Assembly (NCBI GenBank): GCA_964412455.1
Contig: CAYPOT010000010.1
Span: 14,948 to 78,947 of the forward strand
Source: JAAXXJ01 sp964412455
Lineage (GTDB): Bacteria; Nitrospirota; UBA9217
Direction: 5' to 3'
DNA length: 64,000 nucleotides
How positions within the stretch are numbered: the first letter of the stretch is position 1; the number at the start of each line of letters is the position of its first letter. The notes below the pieces were generated by a model. It had not been told where the DNA came from, did not search any database, and worked only from the letters and a program-made list of their open reading frames with translations. A program made the position numbers and the translations under genes. Below, in pieces: positions 1 through 8,370 of the stretch.

Positions 1-2
1 CG

Positions 3-23
3 ACGCGCCATAAGGCGGCGCGT
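3..23. other. GC-rich hairpin at window edge
   Basis: ACGCGCC (3-9) pairs perfectly with GGCGCGT (17-23) around a 7-nt loop. No T-run follows, so it may be the stem of a terminator or the end of an upstream gene lying outside the window. Positions 24-198 show no gene; they lead into the ribosome site GGGGAG before the start at 199. Confidence 0.35.
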
Positions 24-198
24 GACCCCCGTGTGTTCTATGCAATTTACAACCAGAAGATTTTGACGGTTTCGCTTTGCTGAAATTGCACTCTTGTAGG
101 TGTAGTCAATAGCTGGCGAGACAAGTGCTCATTAATAAGTTTAGTATGAAATATGTATTCGAGATGATCATGATAAGTTTCTGGAGGGCAGGGGAGTA

Positions 199-1503
199 AT
201 GTACAATCTGGTCAGTTTCTTCGGCATCTTCATCCTCATGGTCTTTGCCTGGTCCATTTCATCGAACAGGAAGGTCGTCAACTGGCGCGTGATCATTTGG
301 GGCGTAGCGCTCCAGATGCTCTTTGCGCTTTTTATCTTCGTTATACCCGCCGGCTCCAAGGTCTTCCTGTTCATCAACGACGTTATCGTAAAGGTGCTGG
401 ACAGCGCCATGGCGGGAACCAAGTTCCTTTTCGGCAGGCTGGCGCTCGCGCCGGGCACGAAAAACGAGTTCGGCGAGGAGTCGCTGGGCTTCATCCTGGC
501 CTTCCAGGCTCTGCCGACCATCGTGTTCTTTGCAAGCCTCATGGGTTTGCTCTATTATGTCGGGTTCATGCCGAAGCTCATCGGCCTGTTCTCGAAGCTC
601 TTTACGCGGCTCATGCGAATCAGCGGGGCTGAGTCGCTCTGCGCGGCGAGCAATATCTTCGTGGGCATCGAATCCTCGACCACCATCCGGCCTTATCTTG
701 CGAAGATGACCGCCTCGGAGCTCTGCACGGTCCTGACCGCGGGCATGGCAACAGTGGCGTCAAGCGTGCTGGCGCTTTACGTATTCATCCTCCAAAAGGA
801 CTTCCCGACCATCGCAGGCCATCTTGTTTCCGCCTCGATCCTGTCGGCTCTAGCGGCGATCGTGATGTCAAAGCTCCTGATGCCCGAGACGGGTCAGCCG
901 GTGACGCTCGGGATGGATGTTGCCCCGCACTATGAGCGGGAGTCGACCTTCATGGAGGCCATCATCAACGGCGCGAACGCGGGCGTGAAGCTCGTGGTAG
1001 GCGTCGCCGCGCTTCTCCTGGCATTGCTCGGCATTACCGCGCTCGTTGATCTTTTCTTCGGCTATGCGGGAGGGGGGCTGAACAGCGTGACCGGCCTGCA
1101 CGTGGACTGGTCGCTCAAGGGACTGCTGGGCTATGCGCTCTACCCATTTACGCTGGTCATCGGCGTGCCGCTGTCAGACGCATGGGAGGTGTCGCGGTTG
1201 ATAGGAGAGAGGGTCATTATGACCGAGGTGAAGTCTTACCAGGACCTCGCGGGACTTATAGCTTCGCAGGGACTTAAAGACCCCCGGTCAGCAGTCGTCG
1301 CTACCTACGCTCTCTGCGGTTTCGCCCATATACCGTCGTTGGCGATCTTCGTGGGCGGCGTGGCAGCCCTTGCGCCGTCCAGAACAGCTGATCTCTCCCG
1401 CATCGGCTTCCGGGCGCTGCTGGCGGCGACCCTGGCCTGCCTTATGACCGCGGCGGTTGCCGGAACATTCTATACGCAGGCGTCGATCCTGCTCGGGAAA
1501 TAG
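199..1503 (+). CDS. nupC: NupC/CNT-family nucleoside transporter
   Basis: This 434-residue inner-membrane protein matches concentrative nucleoside transporters, which import nucleosides by ion symport. It opens with a hydrophobic helix and a VNWR stretch as in NupC, has the glycine-rich nucleoside-recognition (Gate) segments in the middle, and carries the family-typical GIESSTTIRPYL around residues 155-166 and ATYALCGFAHIPSLAIF near residue 390. Length agrees with bacterial CNT proteins (about 400-430). The ATG at 199 has GGGGAG 5 nt upstream. It stands first in the window with a short gap to a small membrane protein gene, so an operon is possible. Substrate and coupling ion cannot be read from the sequence. 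Confidence 0.9.
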   Translation: MYNLVSFFGIFILMVFAWSISSNRKVVNWRVIIWGVALQMLFALFIFVIPAGSKVFLFINDVIVKVLDSAMAGTKFLFGRLALAPGTKNEFGEESLGFILAFQALPTIVFFASLMGLLYYVGFMPKLIGLFSKLFTRLMRISGAESLCAASNIFVGIESSTTIRPYLAKMTASELCTVLTAGMATVASSVLALYVFILQKDFPTIAGHLVSASILSALAAIVMSKLLMPETGQPVTLGMDVAPHYERESTFMEAIINGANAGVKLVVGVAALLLALLGITALVDLFFGYAGGGLNSVTGLHVDWSLKGLLGYALYPFTLVIGVPLSDAWEVSRLIGERVIMTEVKSYQDLAGLIASQGLKDPRSAVVATYALCGFAHIPSLAIFVGGVAALAPSRTADLSRIGFRALLAATLACLMTAAVAGTFYTQASILLGK

Positions 1504-1546
1504 CTTGAGTTCGTCGTGAACAGCACGATGGGTAGAAGGGGCATGT

Positions 1547-2074
1547 ATGGGAAGAAAAAACTCTGTATTCGGAACTATCGGGGCTGTCTGGGGCTTGACC
1601 GGTATCCTGGCATTGCTGCTGAGCGCCGTGCTCCGTCTCTGGCCTTTGGTCGTCGATGCCTTTTCCTATCCGCTCACCTGGTACCACCGGGTCGCCCTTC
1701 TCGTTATCGCGCTCGGGATGGCCTATTTCGAGGGTTATAAAGGCTTTCAGATGGCATTCTCGCCGCGTACCGCAGCGCGGGCGCGCTATCTTCTCCATAA
1801 TCCCAGACCATTGTATATCCTGCTGGCGCCATTATTCTGCATGGGCTATTTTCATGCGACAAAACGGAGAAAGGTCACGTCGATCTCTCTCACACTCGGT
1901 ATCGTACTGCTCATCATCCTGGTTCACTTTGTACCACAGCCCTGGCGGGGAATCATAGATCTTGGGGTCGTCGTGGGGCTTGCCTGGGGGATCGTGTCGC
2001 TGCTGGCATTCAGTATTCAATCATTAGGTGAGGACACCTATCCTTATTCTCCCGAAGTGCCGGACGAGGTGTGA
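1547..2074 (+). CDS. small integral membrane protein, function unknown
   Basis: The product has 175 residues and about four predicted membrane helices (roughly residues 10-32, 43-62, 87-104 and 115-165, the last probably two spans). Between them is a basic cytoplasmic stretch with KRRKVT. I do not recognise a characterised family. The ATG at 1547 has AGAAGGGG upstream. The stop lies only 3 nt before the next start (2078), which suggests translational coupling with the tail-anchored protein that follows; the two may work together in the membrane. Confidence 0.7.
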   Translation: MGRKNSVFGTIGAVWGLTGILALLLSAVLRLWPLVVDAFSYPLTWYHRVALLVIALGMAYFEGYKGFQMAFSPRTAARARYLLHNPRPLYILLAPLFCMGYFHATKRRKVTSISLTLGIVLLIILVHFVPQPWRGIIDLGVVVGLAWGIVSLLAFSIQSLGEDTYPYSPEVPDEV

Positions 2075-2077
2075 TCC

Positions 2078-3121
2078 ATGGAAAAGACTGAGAGCATGAC
2101 AACCAAGGAATTGCCCGGAACGCTGGTCGTCTTCCTGATCGGCCAGACCGAGATGGACCTGTTCGCCACCACGATTGTGGAGGTCAAAACGCTCAAGAGC
2201 GCTCCGTCCTATCCCGACGTGATCCCCAAACAAAAGATCATCAGGCAGGAACGGCGGACCGTGGGCGGCATGGACGCGGAGCTGCTGGTGAAGGCCTACC
2301 TGCCGCAGGCGGTCGTTGTGGAAGCGACGGTGCAGCTGGATGACATTCTCGGTGACGGGACGCCGGAGATCAAGCGCCGGCTGATCGCGGAATGCGGCGC
2401 CGTGCTGGCCGAGTTCCGGTGCGATCCGGAATTCATCGAAGACTACAGCGTCCACTGCTTTTCCGGCTACAGCGGAGACCCCGAGGTTTACCTGTCGCTT
2501 CACGGCGAGCGGATCGCCCAGTTCCTGAAGAACGAGGCTTCACCCCTGGATGAGGAGGAGGTCCGCAAGACGCTTGACGTGTCTCTCAAGTACGGCAAGG
2601 ACGATATTACCGTCATTGACTGGGACGGGGCCTTCATCTTCGATGCGGCCGGCTCGTTCCAAAGCGACATAGAACTGTTCGAGATCGCCAACCTGCAGCT
2701 TCTGAGGTCCCGCAGCCTTTCGAGCTATCTGGACCGGAGGCTGGAGAAGACCCTCCTGATGCTCCGGGGCAAGGAGCCCTGGCGTCTGCCCGTCCTGCGG
2801 TCGCGGGAGGTCCGCAAGGTCCTGCGGGAGATCATCGAGATCCGCACCCAGTCGCTCCTGGAGTCCGAGGTCGTGGAGCATAACATCAAGTTGATCGGCG
2901 ACTGGTATTCCGCGAGGCTCTATTCGCTTATCGCCAAGAAGCTCCACCTCGAGTCCTGGGCCAGGAACATCAAAGAGAAGCTACGCACGCTGGAGGAGGT
3001 CTACGCCATGGCGTCGGAGAACTTCAGCATTTCCTACCGGGCGACCATCGAGTTCGCCATCCTCGCCGGGTGGTTCGTGCTTCTCATCCTGTACGTGGGT
3101 GAGTTCATATTGCTCAGGTAG
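2078..3121 (+). CDS. RMD1/DUF155-like membrane-anchored protein
   Basis: This 347-residue, mostly soluble protein has one C-terminal membrane helix (residues about 325-344). Its last third, with LIGDWYSARLYSLIAKKL followed by a coiled helix and then the anchor, resembles the C-terminal organisation of the RMD1/Sif2 (DUF155) family: acidic region, paired helices, final transmembrane segment. The molecular function of that family in bacteria is unclear. It is tightly coupled to the upstream membrane protein. The assignment rests on pattern similarity only; a different tail-anchored family is possible. Confidence 0.5.
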   Translation: MEKTESMTTKELPGTLVVFLIGQTEMDLFATTIVEVKTLKSAPSYPDVIPKQKIIRQERRTVGGMDAELLVKAYLPQAVVVEATVQLDDILGDGTPEIKRRLIAECGAVLAEFRCDPEFIEDYSVHCFSGYSGDPEVYLSLHGERIAQFLKNEASPLDEEEVRKTLDVSLKYGKDDITVIDWDGAFIFDAAGSFQSDIELFEIANLQLLRSRSLSSYLDRRLEKTLLMLRGKEPWRLPVLRSREVRKVLREIIEIRTQSLLESEVVEHNIKLIGDWYSARLYSLIAKKLHLESWARNIKEKLRTLEEVYAMASENFSISYRATIEFAILAGWFVLLILYVGEFILLR

Positions 3122-3262
3122 AATAGCGCACGGTATTACCATTCCCTACGCTCCCGATGTATATTGCAACAGGCTCCCTCTCGTCCTCTCTCACGTGTAA
3201 CCTTTCTTCTCAAACATCAATATAAAAATAAATATAGGTTATTTGTTAATCATAATAGCAAT

Positions 3263-3290
3263 TTGACACCGGGACGCTCACGTGTTATCA
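3263..3290 (+). promoter_or_regulatory. candidate sigma-70 promoter for riboswitch leader
   Basis: TTGACA (3263-3268), a 16-nt spacer, then TTATCA (3285-3290). Predicted transcription would begin near 3298, just ahead of the structured leader. The -35 is perfect and the -10 is weak. Confidence 0.45.
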
Positions 3291-3309
3291 ATAATAGCAA
3301 CAGGTGCAG

Positions 3310-3400
3310 ACCACCATTCCCGATAAAGCCGGCCCTGATCTCAGTAAAGAGGGACGCGGAAAGCAACGGGTCTTTAAAAAGACAGCCGGGCTGCCGAAGG
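3310..3400 (+). ncRNA. candidate c-di-GMP-I (GEMM)-like riboswitch aptamer
   Basis: The leader of the CBS gene holds segments in the order known for GEMM-I RNAs: GATAAAG (3322-3328), a GTAA tetraloop hairpin closed by CTC/GAG, GGGACGC (3351-3357), AAAGC (3360-3364), CGGGTCTT with its partner AAGAC, and AGCCGGGCTGCCG (3384-3396). The second half is close to the usual GEMM sequence. The first half departs from it: GCCGG stands where GGCAAA is expected, and GG is inserted before AAAGC. A terminator overlaps its 3' strand. It may be a divergent aptamer, a different ligand class, or a decayed copy. Confidence 0.5.
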
Positions 3401-3431
3401 AATCGCCTTTGGTCTGTCCGGCTTTGTTGTT
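3384..3431 (+). terminator. intrinsic terminator overlapping the aptamer 3' strand
   Basis: AGCCGG (3384-3389) pairs with CCGGCT (3418-3423), and CCGAAGG (3394-3400) pairs with CCTTTGG (3406-3412), followed by TTTGTTGTT. The terminator shares bases with the 3' part of the aptamer, so folding of one should exclude the other: the layout of a transcriptional riboswitch. Confidence 0.65.
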
Positions 3432-3485
3432 GGATCGAGAATCGTCAAGCGCTATGCTGAAAGAAGATGAAAGGAGGAACGCACA

Positions 3486-3953
3486 ATGAATATTGCAAGC
3501 ACAATAACGGTAAATGACATACTGAGGAAAAAGGGACACGGGTACCTGGGCATGCCTCCGGGGGCAACGGCCTATGCGGCACTGGAGGTTATGGCTGACC
3601 ATAACGTCGGCGCGCTTCTGGTCGTGGATGAAGGGAAGTTGGTAGGTGTTTTTTCCGAACGCGATTATGCTCGAAAAGTGATCCTTAAGGGCAAATCCTC
3701 CCGGTCGACCACCGTGGGAGAGCTTATGAGTTCACCGCCGATCGTAGCGTCGCCGGAAATTACCCTGCATGACTGCATGGTGCTTATGACCAGCAGCCAC
3801 ATTCGCCATCTTCCCCTCATGGAGATCGATGTGATTGTCGGGGTCGTGAGTCTTGGTGACGTGGTAGAAACGATCATCCGGCGCCAGGAAGCCACGATCA
3901 ATCAGCTGGAGAACTATATTTCCGGTGATTTTCCAGCCTACGTAGAAAAGTAA
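3486..3953 (+). CDS. tandem CBS-domain protein
   Basis: This 155-residue cytoplasmic protein consists of two CBS motifs (residues about 20-75 and 85-140) and little else. CBS pairs (Bateman modules) bind adenine nucleotides and similar ligands and act as energy or ligand sensors. Typical features are GALLVVDEGKLVGVFSERD in the first repeat and HIRHLPLMEIDVIVGVVSLGD in the second. The ATG at 3486 follows AAGGAGG with good spacing. It appears monocistronic, behind a promoter and a candidate riboswitch/terminator, so its expression may depend on a small-molecule signal. No partner enzyme is adjacent. Confidence 0.9.
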   Translation: MNIASTITVNDILRKKGHGYLGMPPGATAYAALEVMADHNVGALLVVDEGKLVGVFSERDYARKVILKGKSSRSTTVGELMSSPPIVASPEITLHDCMVLMTSSHIRHLPLMEIDVIVGVVSLGDVVETIIRRQEATINQLENYISGDFPAYVEK

Positions 3954-3975
3954 TGGCACGTTGAAGCTTCCCGCT

Positions 3976-4012
3976 GCAAGACTTCGGCGAGCTTAGTCGA
4001 GCCGATGCGGGG
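3976..4012. repeat. short palindromic repeat (AGACTTCG family), copy 1
   Basis: AGACTTCGGCGAGCTTAGTC and the following GAGCCG form an imperfect palindrome. A related sequence, AGACTTCGATGAACTCAGTC, occurs at about 41021-41040. Both are intergenic. Confidence 0.45.
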
Positions 4013-4140
4013 AAAGCGATCGTTCCTGGATTCACCTGTCGGCGTGACAGGGGCTTTTGGACCTGCAGGGAAAGGTCGGTGGAGGCGGGATTTTAGAGCC
4101 TTGGGGAAATCTCACATTAGCAGTTTGCTAAAGTCTCAAA

Positions 4141-4235
4141 GCGTCACGGCGAGGAGCGTTTGTCGCGACGCGGCAATCTCGAACTTGTCAATTATGTTAA
4201 AACCGAGATTGCTTCGCTTCGCTCGCAAAGACGGC
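4141..4235. repeat. 95-bp inverted-repeat intergenic element (GCAATCTCG family)
   Basis: The left arm (4141-4181) contains GTCACGGCGAGGAGCG and GCGGCAATCTCG; the right arm (4203-4235) contains GAGATTGCTTCGCTTCGCTC and GCAAAGACGGC, roughly its reverse complement. Such GTCATTGCGAGGAGCG-type elements are familiar from intergenic DNA of several environmental bacteria. It fills the gap between the convergent CBS and CAP genes (3954-4274), which holds no gene. Confidence 0.7.
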
Positions 4236-4274
4236 AAAAGGGTTATATTAGTGACCTGTTATGAGTGCAGCCCC

Positions 4275-4901
4275 TCAGCAGAAGTTCTGTGTAATGTATA
4301 TCTTGTCATCCGGTGAAAGGAAGACACCGATACCCTCGCTCCGCCAGTGCGGAGTAAGGATGTTCTTCCGGTGACCGGGGCTGTCCATCCAGCCCTGCAC
4401 CGTTGTTCCCGCGATCTGCTCTTCGGAGTTCCAGTCATAGTACGCATTCCCGTTCACCGTGGTGACCGAGTTAAAACGGATGTTCAAAAAGATGTTTTCC
4501 GCGCCCCCATGGACCGTATTGCCGATGCGCAGGGAACAGGTGTAGCCTCCCTGCCGGTACCGGAATGAAAAATCATGACCTTCGGGAGAATCGTGGCTGA
4601 AATAGCGGCCGGATGCCATATCCTTGCTGTGACCGCGGGCGATCCTGGCAAGCGCATCGTTCGCGGCGAGCGGGGAGAGGCCCTGTTTTACACGTTCACG
4701 GTTGATGAGCGTGTGGATCCTTCTTTCCAGGTCATTTGCGCGGAGAACGGGTTTTGGCCGATGTACGAGGGGCCCGTCCTGGCGGCCTGCTGAACGGGGA
4801 GCGATGCAGGATATGGTGATTATCGAGAAAGCGGCCATGGCAAGCGCGATCAGTACCGCTGGCGTACGTGAGAGAACGTTCCCGGGACGTGAAGGTCGCA
4901 T
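4275..4901 (-). CDS. exported CAP-superfamily (SCP/PR1) protein
   Basis: The 208-residue product has an N-terminal signal: a basic start, a hydrophobic stretch (residues 15-31) and Cys32 after TIS, which could be a weak lipobox. The CAP domain spans about residues 58-207. It has a start resembling IHTLINRERVKQGLSPL, then HSKDMASGRYFSHDSPEG and GWMDSPGHRKNIL, the conserved His/Glu pocket motifs of the family. Bacterial CAP proteins are secreted or envelope-attached and mostly of unknown role. Most members are shorter in the central loop; here an insertion of about 20 residues (around VHGGAENIFLNIRF) is present. It is monocistronic and convergent with the CBS gene. Confidence 0.88.
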   Translation of the reverse strand: MRPSRPGNVLSRTPAVLIALAMAAFSIITISCIAPRSAGRQDGPLVHRPKPVLRANDLERRIHTLINRERVKQGLSPLAANDALARIARGHSKDMASGRYFSHDSPEGHDFSFRYRQGGYTCSLRIGNTVHGGAENIFLNIRFNSVTTVNGNAYYDWNSEEQIAGTTVQGWMDSPGHRKNILTPHWRSEGIGVFLSPDDKIYITQNFC

Positions 4902-5252
4902 GATTTTCCCTTTCAGTTAGATACATAAACTGGAAAACAGCCTTTGACAAGTATCAAATCTGCTAAGAACCGGATAAAAGCGGATTATTCACAGGGAAGG
5001 AGTTTCACCCTGTTAGTAAGGGCCTGATTCTTGATATTTATCCGCCCTTATCGGATGTTAATCCTGTTTTTCAGCGTCCGGCGGCTTTTATGTGTATGTA
5101 GCCGCTGGTGGACGACGCATTGGGACAATGCGCTCTCTGTTTGATAGTAACCGGTTTTTCCGCGTCCGTCAACCTGGATGGCGTGTGGAGTGCAGCTTTT
5201 TTAAAATAAGAGGGAACGACGAGAAAGCGGTAGGGGAGAAAAAGAGGTAATA
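4902..5252. other. intergenic stretch without recognisable gene
   Basis: Between the start of the CAP gene and the rpmB terminator I see no coding region with a credible start and codon pattern, and no repeat shared with the rest of the window. It should hold the CAP promoter on the minus strand, but no clear -35/-10 pair was found. Confidence 0.4.
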
Positions 5253-5279
5253 CCACGCCGCCAAAGGGCGGCGGCGTGG
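5253..5279 (-). terminator. rpmB terminator hairpin
   Basis: CCACGCCGCC (5253-5262) pairs perfectly with GGCGGCGTGG (5270-5279). On the minus strand it lies 13 bp after the rpmB stop and is followed by a pyrimidine-rich TATTACCTCTTTTTC. Confidence 0.75.
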
Positions 5280-5292
5280 ATAATGGACGGAT

Positions 5293-5487
5293 CTAGCTGA
5301 CCTTCTTGACCTTGCCGGAACGGATACAGCGGGTGCAGACGCGCATCCGAACGTGACCACCGCTCGGACTCAATGTCTTGACGCTCTGAATGTTGGGCTT
5401 GGACATTTTTTTGGACCTATTGTTCGCATGGCTCACCTTGTTGCCGCTGAGCGCGCCTTTACCGCAAATTTGACATTTACCTGCCAC
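5293..5487 (-). CDS. rpmB: 50S ribosomal protein L28
   Basis: The 64-residue product begins AGKCQICGKGALSGNKVSHA after its start residue and ends with VRMRVCTRCIRSGKV. The two CxxC pairs make it a zinc-binding (C+) L28. The GTG at 5487 is chosen because AGGAGG lies 8 nt upstream and the family begins here; an upstream ATG would add about 33 residues foreign to L28. It is monocistronic and divergent from recG, with a strong hairpin terminator downstream. Confidence 0.95.
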   Translation of the reverse strand: MAGKCQICGKGALSGNKVSHANNRSKKMSKPNIQSVKTLSPSGGHVRMRVCTRCIRSGKVKKVS

Positions 5488-5594
5488 GGGGAAGCCCTCC
5501 TGAACTTGAAAATGATTGCTTAAAAAGCAGGCGTATGCTACCATAAGCCTTCGTAGCATGCAAGGGATAAATTCAATAAAAAACAAAGAAATTC

Positions 5595-8042
5595 ATGAGT
5601 CCTGAAGATCTCAAGACCATTCTGGAGAGGTTGAAGAAACCGCTTAGTTTCGCCTCCCGCGATGATTTTGCCCACCTGAAAAGCCTTGCCGACCTGGAAC
5701 CTTTCGTCCACGCACAAGTTGAGGAACTGAGGCGCCTGTCGAATGACAGGGGCAGCATAACAGAACTGGAAGGTCTTTTTTCCGGGTTTGACGGTCTTAC
5801 GGCTGACCGGAAACGGACGAATATCCTGAGGGCCGTTGAGATCATTGCCCGGTTCGGGCTGGAAGAGGCGGGAATGACCTGTTCGCCTGAAAATATCCCG
5901 GACCCTGTCAGAAGACCGGCATCGGAATCGCCCAGTGTGCGTCTCGATACCCCGGTTCAGTACTGCAAGGGCATCGGCCCCAGGAAGGCGGAACTGCTCG
6001 GGAAACTGGGCATTGCAACGGTTGAGGACGCTCTGTTCACCCTGCCCTGGAGATACGAAGACCGGGGAAACCTGAAGAAGATCTCCCGCCTTGCCTATGG
6101 AGCCTATGAAACGGTGAGCGGAGAGGTCGTTTCCGCCGAAGTCGTCCAGACCAGACGGCAGCGGGTGAAGGTCTTTGAACTGGTCATCACCGACAAGACC
6201 GGGATCCTCGTGGGCTCTTGGTTCAACCAGCCGTTCATGCAAAAGACGTTCAGGGCGGGCCAGCAGGTGATCCTCTCCGGCATCATCAAGAACAATCCTT
6301 ACAAGGGCGGCCGGCCGCAGATGGACAACCCTGACTACGAGATCCTTGAGGCCGATGATCCGGAAAGTCTGTTGATCCATACCGGTAGAACTGTTCCGAT
6401 CTACCGGGCCACGGCAGGCCTGTCGGTTCGGGCCATCCGAAGTTTCATGAAGGCCATCATTGATTCCTGCGCGGGGTCCCTCTCGGAAGCTCTCCCTGAA
6501 TATCTGGCACGAAAGTACTCTCTTATGCCCGTCCGTGAGGCGGTTTCCGAGGCCCATTTCCCCACGCGGGAGCAGGACATCGATGTCCTGAACCGCGTCA
6601 TGAGCGCGGCCCACCGCCGGCTCAGCTTTGAGGAGCTGTTCATTCTCGAACTGGGCCTGTCGCTCAGGAAGAAGGGCGTGACCACGGAGAAGAAAGGCAT
6701 AAGCTTCCGCCGGCCCGTAAAGCTCGAAGCGGAGCTCAGGACACAGCTCCCCTTCAGACTGACCGCAGCCCAGGAGCGTGTCATCGTGGAGATCACGAAG
6801 GACATGGCCGCGGAGCATCCCATGAACCGTCTGGTCCAGGGCGATGTGGGGTGCGGAAAGACCGTCGTAGCCCTTATGGCCGCCCTGGTGGCCGTGGAGA
6901 ACGGATACCAGGCCTGTCTCATGGCGCCCACGGAGATCCTTGCCGAGCAGCACCTCAGGAACATCGCGACCCTTGCCGGGCCGCTTGGTATTACCGTTGT
7001 GCTCCTGACCGGGAGCCTCAGGAAGAAGGCAAAAGAGTCGGTCATGGCCGGTATCTCCTCCGGCGCCTCGCAGATCGTGATCGGGACCCATGCCCTGATC
7101 GAAGAAGGGGTGCTGTTCAACAAGCTCGGTCTGGCGATCATCGACGAACAGCACCGGTTCGGGGTGATGCAGCGCTCCACGCTCAAGGCCAAGGGGTATG
7201 AGCCCGACGTGCTGATCATGACCGCCACGCCCATCCCGCGCACCCTCGCGCTCACCGTGTACGGCGACCTCGATGTGTCAGTGATCGACGAGATGCCGCC
7301 CGGCAGGAACCAGATCATCACCAGGCTTTATTTCGAAAGCCGTCGGCGCGAGGCGTATCAGCTCATGGAGAAAGAGATCGGATCGGGACGACAGGTCTAT
7401 GTGGTCTATCCCCTGGTAAAGGAATCGGAGAAGAGCGACCTTAAAGCCGCGACCGAGATGGCGGTCCATATGCAGAACGATATTTTCCCCGGCTGGAAGA
7501 TAGGCCTTGTGCACGGAAAGATGAAGGGCGTCGAGAAAGAGGCAGTGATGGCGGCTTTCAAATCCGGCACGGTCCACATCCTGGTATCAACAACGGTCAT
7601 CGAAGTCGGCGTGGACGTGCCGAACGCATCGGTCATGGTCATCGAACACCCTGAACGCTTCGGCCTTGCCCAGCTCCATCAGCTCAGGGGCAGGGTGGGA
7701 AGAGATTCCCACCAGTCCTACTGTGTTCTGATGGGACCGCGGATGTTCACCGATGAGACCCGTGACCGCCTGAACACCTTTGTCCGGACGAACGACGGGT
7801 TCAGGATCGCCGAAGAAGATCTGCGCCTCCGGGGGCCCGGCGAGTTCTTCGGCACGCGGCAGTCAGGCCTGCCGGACCTCAGGGCGGCGAACATCATTCG
7901 AGATTCCGATCTTCTCGAAAAAGCTCGGACCGAGGCGTTCGATCTGATCTCGCGGGACCCTGAACTTGCCGCCTATCCCGATCTGCGGGAGCTGGTCCGA
8001 AGAAAATGGCAGGGCAAACTCGGCTTGGTAACGGTAAGTTGA
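5595..8042 (+). CDS. recG: ATP-dependent DNA helicase RecG
   Basis: This 815-residue protein reverses stalled replication forks and processes branched DNA. The extended N-terminus (1-110) is followed by the wedge/OB domain, which begins with YCKGIGPRKAELLGKLGI. Helicase domain 1 has Walker A QGDVGCGKTVVAL (about residues 415-427), a DEQH box IIDEQHRFGV, and TATPIPRTLAL. Helicase domain 2 has VSTTVIEVGVDVPNA and QLRGRVGR. The C-terminal region has the usual LRGPGEFFGTRQSG. It is longer than E. coli RecG (693) because of the N-terminal domain common in many phyla. The ribosome site is weak (AAAGAAA). Confidence 0.97.
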   Translation: MSPEDLKTILERLKKPLSFASRDDFAHLKSLADLEPFVHAQVEELRRLSNDRGSITELEGLFSGFDGLTADRKRTNILRAVEIIARFGLEEAGMTCSPENIPDPVRRPASESPSVRLDTPVQYCKGIGPRKAELLGKLGIATVEDALFTLPWRYEDRGNLKKISRLAYGAYETVSGEVVSAEVVQTRRQRVKVFELVITDKTGILVGSWFNQPFMQKTFRAGQQVILSGIIKNNPYKGGRPQMDNPDYEILEADDPESLLIHTGRTVPIYRATAGLSVRAIRSFMKAIIDSCAGSLSEALPEYLARKYSLMPVREAVSEAHFPTREQDIDVLNRVMSAAHRRLSFEELFILELGLSLRKKGVTTEKKGISFRRPVKLEAELRTQLPFRLTAAQERVIVEITKDMAAEHPMNRLVQGDVGCGKTVVALMAALVAVENGYQACLMAPTEILAEQHLRNIATLAGPLGITVVLLTGSLRKKAKESVMAGISSGASQIVIGTHALIEEGVLFNKLGLAIIDEQHRFGVMQRSTLKAKGYEPDVLIMTATPIPRTLALTVYGDLDVSVIDEMPPGRNQIITRLYFESRRREAYQLMEKEIGSGRQVYVVYPLVKESEKSDLKAATEMAVHMQNDIFPGWKIGLVHGKMKGVEKEAVMAAFKSGTVHILVSTTVIEVGVDVPNASVMVIEHPERFGLAQLHQLRGRVGRDSHQSYCVLMGPRMFTDETRDRLNTFVRTNDGFRIAEEDLRLRGPGEFFGTRQSGLPDLRAANIIRDSDLLEKARTEAFDLISRDPELAAYPDLRELVRRKWQGKLGLVTVS

Positions 8043-8185
8043 TATTTGAGAGGTATTCTGATACAGTAAGAACAACTCATCGACTGATACGAAATAAAAT
8101 CTTTGAATCGCCAAGACGCGAAGGTTTTGAATGGTGTTGGGGCGGCCCTGCGTGGCCGCCCTGATCAGGGTAACCACATAGTTAG

Positions 8186-8354
8186 TTACGAATCAAATTC
8201 TACTCAAAACGGCAAGAATATTTTGCCACGAAGGCACGAAGACGCAAAGTACGGCCTTAATCTAATCATTAAAACAGCACCATAAGCAGTTCTAGCTGTT
8301 CTTCGTGACTTAGAGTCTTCGTGGCAAATTTCGGTTCCGGCTTGTCCGGGTTAG
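8186..8354 (+). repeat. framed intergenic repeat, copy A (CCACGAAG interior)
   Basis: The outer left end has AATCAAATTCT and GGCAAGAA; the outer right end is CTTGTCCGGGTTAG. Inside are inverted arms TTTGCCACGAAGGCACGAAG (from 8223) and CTTCGTGGCAAA (8317-8328). Copy B at 26081-26250 is the same element in reverse orientation, about 95 percent identical by eye. It ends 16 nt before the start at 8371. The rest of the 8043-8370 gap holds only a GC hairpin (GGGCGGCC/GGCCGCCC near 8138-8163). Confidence 0.9.
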
Positions 8355-8370
8355 TTAAGGAGTTGAAACA

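Noticed and set aside
3955..3975. Sigma-54 promoter (TGGCACG) after the CBS gene
   Set aside because: The -12 element TTGCW is missing at the required distance and no rightward gene follows.
5538..7154. 538-codon open frame on the strand opposite recG
   Set aside because: It lies wholly antisense to an intact recG, and its translation is Arg/Gly/His/Asp-rich without domain pattern; it is a codon-bias shadow.
8221..8328. CRISPR-like direct repeats in CACGAAG words
   Set aside because: Units are 7-8 nt, inverted rather than regularly spaced, with no spacers and no cas genes.
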